From contig JAUXGC010000086.1 of NCBI GenBank assembly GCA_030622375.1, positions 1 through 5,616 of the forward strand: a stretch of DNA of 5,616 bases, written 5' to 3'. The translations under genes and the position numbers were made by a program. This DNA is from Sulfurovum sp. GTDB taxonomy: Bacteria > Campylobacterota > Campylobacteria > Campylobacterales > Sulfurovaceae. Every line of letters begins with the position of its first letter. Within the stretch, counting starts at the first letter, position 1. This document shows positions 1 to 5,616 of the stretch, in pieces. The notes under the pieces are model-generated. The model was not told where the DNA came from. It worked only from the letters and a program-made list of their open reading frames with translations, and searched no databases.

Positions 1-240
1 AAACAGATACATATAGATTACAGTAAGTATGATACTATGAAAAAAATCTACCAGAGTGCCTACAGAGAGTTGGTAGAGAATTACCTTTTAAAAACAGATG
101 CAAATCTTTATTTGGATAAGTATACAAGTAAAGAAAATGGTATATATTTACCAGTAAAAAAAGAGATAAAAGAGTTTGTTGAACACTATTATGCAAGATA
201 TAAAGAGATTGGACAGCAAACAGTACTGCTTGCTAAATAG
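1..240 (+). CDS. C-terminal end of an unrecognised protein (5' end outside window)
   Basis: The reading frame is open from the first base to a TAG stop at 238-240. The visible 79 residues are therefore the tail of a longer protein, and the ATG at 37 need not be a start: no convincing Shine-Dalgarno sequence precedes it and the frame continues upstream of it. The tail is hydrophilic, rich in Lys, Glu and Tyr, and looks largely alpha-helical, with no membrane segment and no catalytic motif that I can identify. A Gly-Ile-Tyr-Leu-Pro stretch separates two charged helices, and the protein ends in a short hydrophobic run (TVLLAK). I do not recognise the family. A weak, unverified thought is the CiaB-type proteins of Campylobacterota, which I could not confirm from memory. 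It is not obviously linked to the genes downstream, because a promoter lies in the gap that follows. Confidence 0.7.
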   Translation, partial: KQIHIDYSKYDTMKKIYQSAYRELVENYLLKTDANLYLDKYTSKENGIYLPVKKEIKEFVEHYYARYKEIGQQTVLLAK

Positions 241-294
241 TTCATAGGTTTTGTTTAAATCTTCTGCTATGGCATTTATATCTTGATTTTTTTC

Positions 295-325
295 AAAGTA
301 AACTACTTTACTCTAACTTCTTTTT
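295..325 (+). terminator. Weak possible terminator after the first gene
   Basis: A 6-bp AT-rich stem (AAAGTA at 295-300 with TACTTT at 304-309, loop AAC) is followed about ten bases later by a T-rich stretch at 318-325. The stem has little GC, and the T-rich stretch is not directly adjacent, so this is a poor match to an intrinsic terminator. The same T-rich stretch is more plausibly part of the promoter described next. Confidence 0.2.
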
Positions 326-334
326 GGATATAAT
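306..334 (+). promoter_or_regulatory. Probable sigma-70 promoter for the aminotransferase-hisZ-purA unit
   Basis: A perfect TATAAT -10 hexamer occupies 329-334 and is preceded by a run of five T and TGGA (321-328). This resembles Campylobacter-type promoters, which have a strong -10 box and periodic T-rich sequence in place of a conserved -35. At a 17-base spacing the -35 position (306-311) reads CTTTAC, a poor hexamer, as expected for this group. Transcription would start near 340-342, about 40 bases before the chosen start codon of the aminotransferase and exactly where the inverted repeat at 340-370 begins. No comparable promoter is visible between the next two genes, so this one probably drives all three. 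Confidence 0.6.
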
Positions 335-339
335 TCACG

Positions 340-370
340 TAATTATGCCGTTAAACATAAACGGTAATTA
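340..370 (+). promoter_or_regulatory. Inverted repeat in the 5' leader, adjacent to the ribosome binding site
   Basis: CCGTT (348-352) pairs with AACGG (360-364) around a 7-base loop. The stem can continue through TAATTA (340-345) and TAATTA (365-370), with the TG at 346-347 bulged. The nonamer GTAATTATG also occurs as a direct repeat at 339-347 and 364-372. The right arm ends one base before the Shine-Dalgarno GAGG (372-375). If transcription starts near 341, this is either a hairpin at the very 5' end of the mRNA or an operator-like dyad just downstream of the start point. The pairing is visible; any regulatory role is inference. Confidence 0.4.
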
Positions 371-371
371 T

Positions 372-375
372 GAGG
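372..375 (+). promoter_or_regulatory. Shine-Dalgarno that sets the aminotransferase start at 382
   Basis: GAGG at 372-375 lies six bases before ATG 382, an ideal distance. The upstream in-frame ATG at 370 overlaps this motif and has only AT-rich sequence in front of it, so it cannot use this site. This decides the start in favour of 382. Confidence 0.7.
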
Positions 376-381
376 ATATTT

Positions 382-1509
382 ATGCTACTTTTTACACCAG
401 GACCAACGCCAGTACCAGAGTTTGCTCGTGTAGAGATGGCATGCGAAACACTGCATCACAGAACAGCAGAGTTTGAAGCAATTTTTGCAGATACGCGTGA
501 ATTGCTTTTTAAGCTTCTTAGTACAGATGAAGTGATTATACTTGCTTCTACAGGTACGGGTGCAATGGAAGCAGCGGTAACAAATCTTTGCCACGATACT
601 CTACTTTCTGTCAATTCAGGTAAATTTGGTGAACGGTTTGGAAAAATTGCATTGGCTTGTGGATTGAAAAATGTAGAGATTAAAAACGAGTGGGATACAC
701 CAGTAAGCGTAGAAGCTGTGGTCAAAGCTGTGAAGAATAATCCAAACATAGATGCTGTAGCAGTACAAATATCAGAGTCTGCTGGCGGACTTCGTCATCC
801 AGTAGAAGAGATAGCAAAAGCCGTTAAAGAGATAAATCCTGAAATTATGATAATCGCTGATGGTATTACGGCTGTTGGTGTAGAGAGAATAGATATTGAG
901 AATATAGATTGTCTTATTGCAGGGAGCCAAAAGGCACTTATGTTGCCACCTGGTCTCTCTATTCTTGGGCTAAGTAATACTGCTATTTCAAAGATAGGCA
1001 AGGGTAAGGGGTATTATCTTAATCTTGCCTATGAAATTAAAAAACAATCCCAAAATACTACAGCCTATACGGCGACTACTACACTGATTATTGGACTTCG
1101 TTCAGTACTTCAGAAGATAGAAGCTAATGGCGGTATAGGAAAACTATATTGCGATACCGCACGTCGTGCCAAAGCAACACGTTTTGCTTTAGAAGCTATT
1201 GGGCTGCACTCATACCCTATTACACCAGCACGTTCCATGACTACAATAGACGATGAAAATGCTTCAGAGATTCGTAACCTGTTAAAAATAGACTTTAGTG
1301 TCAATGTGGCAGGAGGGCAAGACCATTTAAAAGGAAAAATTTTCCGTATCAATCAAATGGGATTTATAGAGCCTTATGAAATGGTATGGGTTGTTAATGC
1401 AGTAGAACTTGCCCTTGCCAAACTTGGTCGCAGAGAGTTTGATGGTACGGCATCTCGTGTTTTTAATGAAGAGTATTTTAAATCTATACTTAAAAAAGAA
1501 GAAAAATAA
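382..1509 (+). CDS. Class V PLP-dependent aminotransferase (alanine-glyoxylate / serine-pyruvate type)
   Basis: This is a cytosolic fold-type I, pyridoxal-phosphate-dependent aminotransferase of 375 residues, close to the usual family length. It starts with the typical MLLFTPGPTPVP segment. The start is taken at 382, not at the in-frame ATG at 370, because of ribosome-binding-site spacing and because the family normally begins at this MLLFTPGP stretch. STGTGAMEA (residues 56-64) is the phosphate-binding loop. Asp160 in ADGITAVG should contact the PLP ring nitrogen, and Lys184 in GSQKALMLPPG is the expected Schiff-base lysine. Family members transfer amino groups among alanine, serine, glyoxylate and pyruvate. 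Some archaeal relatives act on phosphoserine, so a part in serine synthesis is possible. Substrate cannot be read from the sequence. The gene heads a tight three-gene run, and its stop overlaps the next start. Some databases label such proteins as a soluble hydrogenase subunit; nothing here supports that. Confidence 0.92.
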   Translation: MLLFTPGPTPVPEFARVEMACETLHHRTAEFEAIFADTRELLFKLLSTDEVIILASTGTGAMEAAVTNLCHDTLLSVNSGKFGERFGKIALACGLKNVEIKNEWDTPVSVEAVVKAVKNNPNIDAVAVQISESAGGLRHPVEEIAKAVKEINPEIMIIADGITAVGVERIDIENIDCLIAGSQKALMLPPGLSILGLSNTAISKIGKGKGYYLNLAYEIKKQSQNTTAYTATTTLIIGLRSVLQKIEANGGIGKLYCDTARRAKATRFALEAIGLHSYPITPARSMTTIDDENASEIRNLLKIDFSVNVAGGQDHLKGKIFRINQMGFIEPYEMVWVVNAVELALAKLGRREFDGTASRVFNEEYFKSILKKEEK

Positions 1510-2360
1510 TGATATTTGAACATGAAATCCCTAGCGGGTCTAAACTTTATTTTGGCAAATCTGCCAAAGTAAAAAGAGAGATAGAATTCATCTCAGCAGA
1601 AATACTTGGTAATTTGGGTTTTGAGGAGATAGTAACCCCACTCTTTTCGTATCACCAGCATGAATCTTTTGATGATAAAAAACCATTAGTAAGGTTGGGG
1701 GACAAAGAGAATCATGAAGTAACACTTCGTGCAGACTCCACAGCAGATGTAGTACGTATTGTGACTAAAAGATTGGGACGCAGTACGGAGTCTAAAAAGT
1801 GGTTTTATATTCAGCCTACAGTGAGTTTTCCAACCAAAGAGCAGTATCAGATAGGTGCTGAGGTAATAGGTGGTAATTTTGAGAAGATAGCGAAAACAAC
1901 TATCTTACTTTTAAAGCAGCTCCAGATAGAGCCTATAATGCAAATTTCAAATATACGAATTCCTCATTTACTAAACGAAAAGTATGGTATCTCTTTAAAT
2001 GTTTTAAAGTCAATGAACGTGGAACAGATTCTTGCAGTAGATTTACCATGGATAGAGAAGTTGGCTAGAGTAAACTCTGTAAGTGATTTAGATGATTTAA
2101 GTATGTTTCCTGATGACATTGCTTTGGAGCTTGAAAAAATAAAATCAGCCACCGAAAAAGTGAAGTATAGCCCTATGGTTATCTCTCCACTCTTTTATGC
2201 AAAGATGAGATATTATGATTCATTAACATTTAGAATGTTTGAAGGTAATAGCCTTTTAGCCAAAGGTGGAATCTATAATATAGATGGTGTGGAAGCAGCA
2301 GGATTTGCACTCTATACAGATGAGTGTATCAGCAATAAAATGAACATTAAGGTGAAGTAA
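1509..2360 (+). CDS. hisZ: HisZ-like ATP phosphoribosyltransferase regulatory subunit (HisRS paralogue)
   Basis: The 283-residue protein has a class II aminoacyl-tRNA-synthetase-like core but lacks synthetase hallmarks. LRADSTAD (residues 73-80) stands where HisRS has motif 2 (LRPEGTA-like), and [12 protein letters not shown] (111-122) is the conserved Q-x-G-x-E core strand. The histidine-binding RGLDYYTG signature is replaced by [14 protein letters not shown] (233-246), and the motif 3 GGGRYD is reduced to KGGIYNI (252-258). There is no C-terminal anticodon-binding domain. HisZ proteins bind short-form HisG and give it allosteric control by histidine at the first step of histidine synthesis. 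That role here is inferred by homology, since no hisG is in view and the protein is shorter than typical HisZ (about 320-400 residues). The ATG shares one base with the upstream TAA and has no real Shine-Dalgarno, so re-initiation by terminating ribosomes is likely. purA follows after one base. Confidence 0.75.
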   Translation: MIFEHEIPSGSKLYFGKSAKVKREIEFISAEILGNLGFEEIVTPLFSYHQHESFDDKKPLVRLGDKENHEVTLRADSTADVVRIVTKRLGRSTESKKWFYIQPTVSFPTKEQYQIGAEVIGGNFEKIAKTTILLLKQLQIEPIMQISNIRIPHLLNEKYGISLNVLKSMNVEQILAVDLPWIEKLARVNSVSDLDDLSMFPDDIALELEKIKSATEKVKYSPMVISPLFYAKMRYYDSLTFRMFEGNSLLAKGGIYNIDGVEAAGFALYTDECISNKMNIKVK

Positions 2361-2361
2361 A

Positions 2362-3612
2362 ATGAGCAAAGCAAATTTAATAGTAGGTCTCCAGTGGGGA
2401 GATGAGGGAAAAGGGAAAATTGTTGACCATATGGCACAAACACATGATTATGTATGTCGTTTTGCAGGTGGACACAATGCTGGGCATACTATTGTTATCG
2501 GTGATAAAAAGTATGGACTGCACCTTATCCCTTCTGGTGTACTTAACCCTAGTGCTAAAAATATCGTAGGAAATGGTGTGGTGCTCTCTCCAAAAGATTT
2601 CATTAAAGAGATGGAGCAGTTTGATAACCTTAAAGGAAGACTTTTTCTTTCAGATAAAGCACATGTACTTTTTCCTTATCACGCGCTCATTGACCAAGCC
2701 AAAGAGCGCATGAAAGGCGATAAAGCTATTGGTACTACAGGAAAAGGTATTGGGCCTGCTTATGGTGATAAGATTGCTAGAGTAGGACACAGACTTGGGG
2801 AACTTCTTAATCCTAAAAAGCTGACTGATAAGATTGTTGCTTATTTTGAGATGAACAAATCTATCTTTGATGCAATGGGTGTTGAGTTGCCAACTCAGGC
2901 AGAGCTTTTGGCAGAATTGGAAGATTATAAGAGAGTACTCGGTAACTATATCACTGATACAACCCAACTTATGTGGAAGATTATGGATGAGGATAAAAAA
3001 ATCCTTCTTGTAGGCGCACAAGGCACAATGTTAGATATCGACCATGGTACTTATCCCTATGTAACATCCTCATCAACTGTCAGTGCTGGTGCATGTACTG
3101 GTCTTGGCATTAACCCCAAAGACCTTGGAAAAGTAACAGGTATCGCTAAAGCATATTGTACACGAGTGGGTAATGGTCCTTTTCCTAGCGAAGACTTTGG
3201 AAGTGAGGGTGATACTCTTCGCAAAAATGGACATGAGTTTGGTACTACTACTGGACGAGCAAGAAGATGTGGTTGGTTTGATGCAGTAGCCATGCGTCAT
3301 GCTGTTCGTGTCAATGGTGTTGATCAGGTAGCACTAATGAAACTAGATGTACTCGATGGTTTTGATGAAGTAAAAGTGTGTGTAGCATATGAAGTAGAGG
3401 GCAAAGAGGTGGATTATGTACCCTATGACCTTAATGATGCAAAACCAATCTACATAAGTTTTTCAGGTTGGGATAAAACTGAAGGTGTAAGAGAGTTTGA
3501 TAAGTTGCCACAGACAGCAAAATCATATATTTTTGCACTTGAAGAAATGATAGGGACTAAAATAGGGATTATCTCAACAAGTCCAGAGAGAAAAGATACA
3601 ATAATACGATAA
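2362..3612 (+). CDS. purA: Adenylosuccinate synthetase
   Basis: PurA joins IMP and aspartate, using GTP, to make adenylosuccinate, the committed step from IMP to AMP. It is a cytosolic homodimer. All signatures are present in the 416-residue product. QWGDEGKGK (11-19) is the P-loop, with catalytic Asp14. GGHNAGHT (36-43) holds catalytic His42. [14 protein letters not shown] (124-137) lies in the IMP site, [15 protein letters not shown] starts at 218, and [13 protein letters not shown] (295-307) is the IMP/GTP loop. The C-terminal [10 protein letters not shown] motif is also intact. Length and motifs indicate a complete, functional enzyme. The Shine-Dalgarno AGGTGA (2350-2355) lies inside the end of the HisZ-like gene, six bases before ATG 2362, and the gap between the two genes is one base, so the genes are coupled. 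Purine and histidine synthesis share ATP and AICAR, which could explain the pairing, but that is inference. Confidence 0.98.
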   Translation: MSKANLIVGLQWGDEGKGKIVDHMAQTHDYVCRFAGGHNAGHTIVIGDKKYGLHLIPSGVLNPSAKNIVGNGVVLSPKDFIKEMEQFDNLKGRLFLSDKAHVLFPYHALIDQAKERMKGDKAIGTTGKGIGPAYGDKIARVGHRLGELLNPKKLTDKIVAYFEMNKSIFDAMGVELPTQAELLAELEDYKRVLGNYITDTTQLMWKIMDEDKKILLVGAQGTMLDIDHGTYPYVTSSSTVSAGACTGLGINPKDLGKVTGIAKAYCTRVGNGPFPSEDFGSEGDTLRKNGHEFGTTTGRARRCGWFDAVAMRHAVRVNGVDQVALMKLDVLDGFDEVKVCVAYEVEGKEVDYVPYDLNDAKPIYISFSGWDKTEGVREFDKLPQTAKSYIFALEEMIGTKIGIISTSPERKDTIIR

Positions 3613-3613
3613 A

Positions 3614-3629
3614 ATAGCACTAGTGCTAT
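3614..3629. repeat. Perfect 16-bp palindrome just after purA
   Basis: ATAGCACTAGTGCTAT is a perfect palindrome starting two bases after the purA stop codon. In RNA it would form a short hairpin with almost no loop. No T-run follows, so it is not a standard intrinsic terminator. A second weak hairpin (TTTCT 3634-3638 with AGAAA 3644-3648) lies directly downstream. Possible roles are 3'-end protection or processing of the purA message, or a protein-binding dyad. Confidence 0.5.
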
Positions 3630-3665
3630 GAGCTTTCTGCTGAAGAAAACATAGCGTTAGCGTAA

Positions 3666-3690
3666 GTCATTTGGGCTTTGCCTAAATGGC
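3666..3690 (+). repeat. Stem-loop in the purA-DUF507 gap
   Basis: GTCATTTGGGC (3666-3676) pairs with GCCTAAATGGC (3680-3690) around a TTT loop. This gives eleven pairs, two of them G-U, and is the strongest hairpin in this gap. Two adjacent copies of TAGCGT (3652-3663) precede it. The downstream sequence is not T-rich, so a factor-independent terminator is unlikely. The G-U pairs fit an RNA hairpin read from the + strand better than a DNA palindrome. The remainder of the gap holds only the DUF507 ribosome binding site. Confidence 0.5.
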
Positions 3691-3709
3691 GTCCAATTAG
3701 ATAAAATAA

Positions 3710-3713
3710 AGGG
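3710..3713 (+). promoter_or_regulatory. Shine-Dalgarno that favours the second of two adjacent ATG codons
   Basis: AGGG at 3710-3713 is three bases from ATG 3717 and six bases from ATG 3720. Six is the spacing also seen for the aminotransferase, purA and carA in this window, so the second ATG is preferred. Confidence 0.6.
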
Positions 3714-3719
3714 TAAATG

Positions 3720-4271
3720 ATGAGACTTAAACCACAACAAACAGGATATGTAGCAACTAAAATCGGTATTGATTTAGCCAATGCACCCTTTATTACTATG
3801 CCTAAAGGTAGAGAAGCAGTTGTTGAAGCATGCAAAATAATCATAGATGAAAATCTTGCAAAAGAGTATGCTTTAGATGAAAAAGTTAAAAAGATTCTTG
3901 ATGAAAACTATGATGAGATAGAGTTTCAGCATGCAGATGAGAGACAACTCTTTTTTATGATTAAAAAGAAAATGGCTGCAGAACATGGTGTTATTATGAA
4001 TTATGATGATCGTTATAATGACTTAGCACACCTTATTTTAGATGAGTTGTATGAAAATTACTTAGCCGAGTATGATGTTAATGAGAATCAGGTAAAAAAT
4101 GTTATTTTTAAAGCATTTAAAGCTTTTGCTGATGCGTATGATGAGATAGATGATATTGTGTATGATAAGATTAGAGGCATGGAGAAAGAAGTAGTTCCGG
4201 GTTCACAAGATTATGAATTATTGTATGAAAGGTTTTATCAAGAAGAGCTCTCTAAAAGAGGCATGTTGTAA
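3720..4271 (+). CDS. DUF507 family protein with two DUF507-like units
   Basis: This is a protein of unknown function of 183 residues (184 if the adjacent ATG at 3717 is used). The family start MR(L/I)K and the ribosome-binding-site spacing favour 3720. It is acidic, predicted helical and soluble, with no signal peptide or membrane segment. The C-terminal half (about residues 93-183) matches my recollection of a whole single-domain DUF507 protein: YDDRYNDLAHLILDEL, then DEIDDIVYDKI, then VPGS and a closing YERFYQEELSKRG. The N-terminal half appears to be a diverged copy, from MRLKPQQTGYVATKI to RQLFFMIKKKMAAEHG. From memory, Campylobacter has a similar-sized protein next to carA, so the pair is conserved. 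A link to carbamoyl phosphate synthesis is possible but unproven. The gene ends in three consecutive in-frame stops (TAA TGA TAA, 4269-4277). Confidence 0.88.
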   Translation: MRLKPQQTGYVATKIGIDLANAPFITMPKGREAVVEACKIIIDENLAKEYALDEKVKKILDENYDEIEFQHADERQLFFMIKKKMAAEHGVIMNYDDRYNDLAHLILDELYENYLAEYDVNENQVKNVIFKAFKAFADAYDEIDDIVYDKIRGMEKEVVPGSQDYELLYERFYQEELSKRGML

Positions 4272-4316
4272 TGATAAGAATTATAAGTATTAAAATACAA
4301 TGCAGGGAGGCACTAA

Positions 4317-5444
4317 ATGCCGAGTCATAAAAAAATATCTTTATATTTTGAAAATGGATTGATGCTTGAGGCAAAAAGTTTTGGGGCAGAGGGTACATCT
4401 GTTGGAGAGATTGTTTTTAACACTTCTTTGACTGGATACCAAGAGATTGTTTCTGACCCATCTTATGCAGGACAATTTGTAACATTTACAATGCCCGAAA
4501 TTGGTAATGTGGGTTGCAATACACAAGATATGGAGAGTAGGAGTGCTCACTGTAAAGGCATTATTGTGCGTTCGTATCAAGATAGACCTTCTAATTTTAG
4601 ATGTGAAGAGAGCTTAGCAACATTATTAAAACGAGAAAATATACTTGGTATCACTGAAATAGATACACGTTTTTTGACTAAAATGCTTAGAGATGAAGGT
4701 GCCATGATGATGGTAGCTTCTACCCAAATACATGAGTTGAGCGAACTTAAAAAAGTGCTTGAAACATCACCGCGTATTGAAGAAGTGAACTACATTGAAG
4801 AAGTGAGCACCAAAGAGTCTTATATTCATACCCAAGCTCGTTATAATACAGATACATTTGCATATGATGCACCAAAAACTACAAAAAAGATTATTGCTCT
4901 TGATTTTGGTATTAAAAGAAATATCCTCAATGAGCTTACGCATGCTGGTATGGAAGTGACAGTGGTACCAAACTCTATAAGTGCTGAAGAGATTATCTCT
5001 AAGATTGATGCTAAAGAGATCGATGGAGTATTCCTTTCAAATGGACCGGGTGACCCACTTATCTTGAAAGATGAGCAAGAGAAAATTAAAAAACTCATCG
5101 CACATAAAGTACCACTCTTTGGTATTTGTCTTGGACATCAGCTTCTCTCTATCGCTCATGGGTATGATACTTATAAACTAAAATTTGGTCATCATGGAGG
5201 AAACCATCCTGTGAAAAACAATGCAACAGGTGCAGTAGAAATTACTGCACAAAATCACAACTATAATGTACCAAACAATATTACAGAAGTGGCGACAGTG
5301 ACACATATAAACCTATTTGACAACACCATTGAGGGACTTAAATATAACGACTCTCCAAGTATGTCAGTACAGCATCATCCAGAAGCAAGTCCAGGACCAC
5401 ATGAGAGTGCATATATTTTTGGCGAATTTGCGAAGATGCTCTAA
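4317..5444 (+). CDS. carA: Carbamoyl-phosphate synthase small (glutaminase) subunit
   Basis: CarA hydrolyses glutamine and channels the ammonia to CarB, which makes carbamoyl phosphate for pyrimidine and arginine synthesis. The 375-residue product has the expected two-domain layout. The N-terminal CPSase small-chain domain runs from about residue 5 to 150 and includes GEIVFNTSLTGYQEI and DPSYAGQ. The C-terminal class I glutamine amidotransferase domain begins near residue 192 (KIIALDFGIKRNIL) and includes LSNGPGDP. The nucleophile is Cys271 in FGICLGHQ, and the triad is completed by His354 and Glu356 in QHHPEAS. FGHHGGNHPV and SPGPHES are also typical. All catalytic residues are intact. A strong Shine-Dalgarno GGAGG (4306-4310) sits six bases before the ATG. 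It lies 45 bases after the DUF507 gene, with a weak TATTAAAAT sequence (4288-4296) that could be a minor promoter. carB is not in view; in Campylobacterota carA and carB are commonly separate. Confidence 0.97.
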   Translation: MPSHKKISLYFENGLMLEAKSFGAEGTSVGEIVFNTSLTGYQEIVSDPSYAGQFVTFTMPEIGNVGCNTQDMESRSAHCKGIIVRSYQDRPSNFRCEESLATLLKRENILGITEIDTRFLTKMLRDEGAMMMVASTQIHELSELKKVLETSPRIEEVNYIEEVSTKESYIHTQARYNTDTFAYDAPKTTKKIIALDFGIKRNILNELTHAGMEVTVVPNSISAEEIISKIDAKEIDGVFLSNGPGDPLILKDEQEKIKKLIAHKVPLFGICLGHQLLSIAHGYDTYKLKFGHHGGNHPVKNNATGAVEITAQNHNYNVPNNITEVATVTHINLFDNTIEGLKYNDSPSMSVQHHPEASPGPHESAYIFGEFAKML

Positions 5445-5465
5445 AGCTCTTTTCCATTCAATAAT

Positions 5466-5563
5466 GTCGTGGTGAACGCCTTTGAAAGCAGAGCGATGCG
5501 AGAGCCATGACGACTTTTGCTTACTTTTCTAGAAAAGTAAGGAGAGAAGCAACGCCACAAGTC
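5466..5563. repeat. Repeat-like intergenic segment with nested inverted repeats
   Basis: The carA-to-next-gene gap (5445-5600) holds no convincing gene. Within it, GTCGT (5466-5470) can pair with ACGAC (5510-5514). GACTT (5512-5516) can pair with AAGTC (5559-5563), and TTGCTT (5517-5522) with AAGCAA (5547-5552). The hexamer AACGCC occurs twice (5475-5480 and 5551-5556). This part is visibly richer in GC than its surroundings at 5466-5515. It resembles dispersed intergenic palindromic elements that occur in many bacterial genomes. Copy number cannot be judged from one window. Confidence 0.4.
5520..5541. repeat. Perfect 22-bp palindrome downstream of carA
   Basis: The half-site CTTACTTTTCT (5520-5530) is followed directly by its exact reverse complement (5531-5541), centred on CTAG-like sequence TCTAGA. 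In RNA it would make a long hairpin with a minimal loop, readable from either strand. The following bases are GAGAG and not T, so on the + strand it is not a typical terminator. It lies 75 bases after the carA stop and 59 bases before the next start. Confidence 0.65.
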
Positions 5564-5600
5564 AAATAACAGGAAATTTGAATAAACAAAAGGAAATAAA

Positions 5601-5616
5601 ATGAATATAGCCATTC
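5601..5616 (+). CDS. Start of a truncated gene (first five codons only)
   Basis: ATG at 5601 opens MNIAI before the window ends. An AAGGA Shine-Dalgarno (5590-5594) stands six bases upstream, the same spacing as the other genes here, which makes this a believable start. The hydrophobic beta-strand-like beginning would suit many Rossmann-fold or nucleotide-binding proteins, but five residues are too few to name a family. No clear promoter is visible right in front, so it could be transcribed from the carA side or from within the repeat-like gap. Confidence 0.6.

Noticed and set aside
37..240. Small complete 67-residue gene starting at ATG 37
   Set aside because: The frame is open to the window edge and no Shine-Dalgarno precedes the ATG, so this is better read as the tail of a longer gene.
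345..476. Upstream out-of-frame reading frame of 43 residues overlapping the aminotransferase start, a possible leader peptide
   Set aside because: It starts inside the inverted repeat with no ribosome binding site, its product has no attenuator-like run of regulatory codons, and it runs deep into the aminotransferase gene; most likely chance.
2650..3021. 123-residue minus-strand frame opposite purA
   Set aside because: It is antisense to a fully intact purA, has a cysteine- and phenylalanine-rich composition typical of shadow frames, and no ribosome binding site.
3702..3707. TAAAAT as a -10 box for the DUF507 gene
   Set aside because: A transcript from it would begin only a few bases before the start codon and would omit the AGGG ribosome binding site.
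3626..3844. Minus-strand 72-residue hydrophobic frame that looks like a small membrane protein
   Set aside because: Most of it is antisense to the conserved N-terminus of the DUF507 gene, and the rest covers the hairpin gap; the hydrophobicity follows from the reversed codons.
5520..5541. Intrinsic terminator for carA
   Set aside because: The stem is long but AT-rich, has almost no loop and is followed by GAGAG with no U-tract on the + strand; a repeat or structural element fits better.
1..5616. A novel multi-gene defence, mobile or biosynthetic system
   Set aside because: All complete genes belong to well-known metabolic families or to the conserved DUF507 family, with intact motifs and typical gene order; no nuclease, transposase, integrase, CRISPR repeat or toxin-like gene is visible.

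Overview
The window reads as ordinary chromosomal, housekeeping DNA from a low-GC member of the Campylobacterota (the former Epsilonproteobacteria, in the broad Sulfurovum/Sulfurimonas/Campylobacter group). The evidence is the AT-rich composition, a promoter -10 box preceded by a T-run, and above all the gene content and order. A class V aminotransferase, a HisZ-like protein and purA form one tight run; a DUF507 protein and carA follow. From memory, the DUF507-carA pairing downstream of purA is also found in Campylobacter. The genus cannot be fixed from the sequence alone. Every supported gene lies on the + strand.

Layout. Bases 1-240 are the 3' end of a gene entering from the left, which I do not recognise. 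A 141-base gap (241-381) holds a good sigma-70-type promoter and an inverted repeat just before the first complete gene. From 382 to 3612 there is a compact three-gene unit: a PLP-dependent class V aminotransferase (382-1509), a HisZ-like histidyl-tRNA-synthetase paralogue (1509-2360, sharing one base with the previous stop) and purA (2362-3612, one base after the previous stop). These three are almost certainly co-transcribed and translationally coupled. A 107-base gap (3613-3719) carries several hairpins. The DUF507 protein (3720-4271) and carA (4317-5444) follow. A 156-base gap (5445-5600) contains a perfect 22-bp palindrome in a repeat-like segment. A new gene begins at 5601 and is cut off after five codons.

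Functionally the window is nucleotide and amino-acid metabolism. PurA commits IMP to AMP synthesis. CarA supplies ammonia for carbamoyl phosphate, which feeds pyrimidines and arginine. A HisZ-like protein would regulate the ATP-consuming first step of histidine synthesis. The aminotransferase probably interconverts small amino and keto acids such as alanine, serine and glyoxylate. The common thread (purine, pyrimidine, histidine) is an inference from gene neighbourhood.

I found no mobile element, CRISPR array, RNA gene, toxin-antitoxin pair or defence system, and nothing that looks like a new multi-gene system. The points most worth a second look are the degenerate HisRS-like protein, the two-unit architecture of the DUF507 protein, the dyad at the aminotransferase translation start, and the palindromic elements in the two intergenic gaps.
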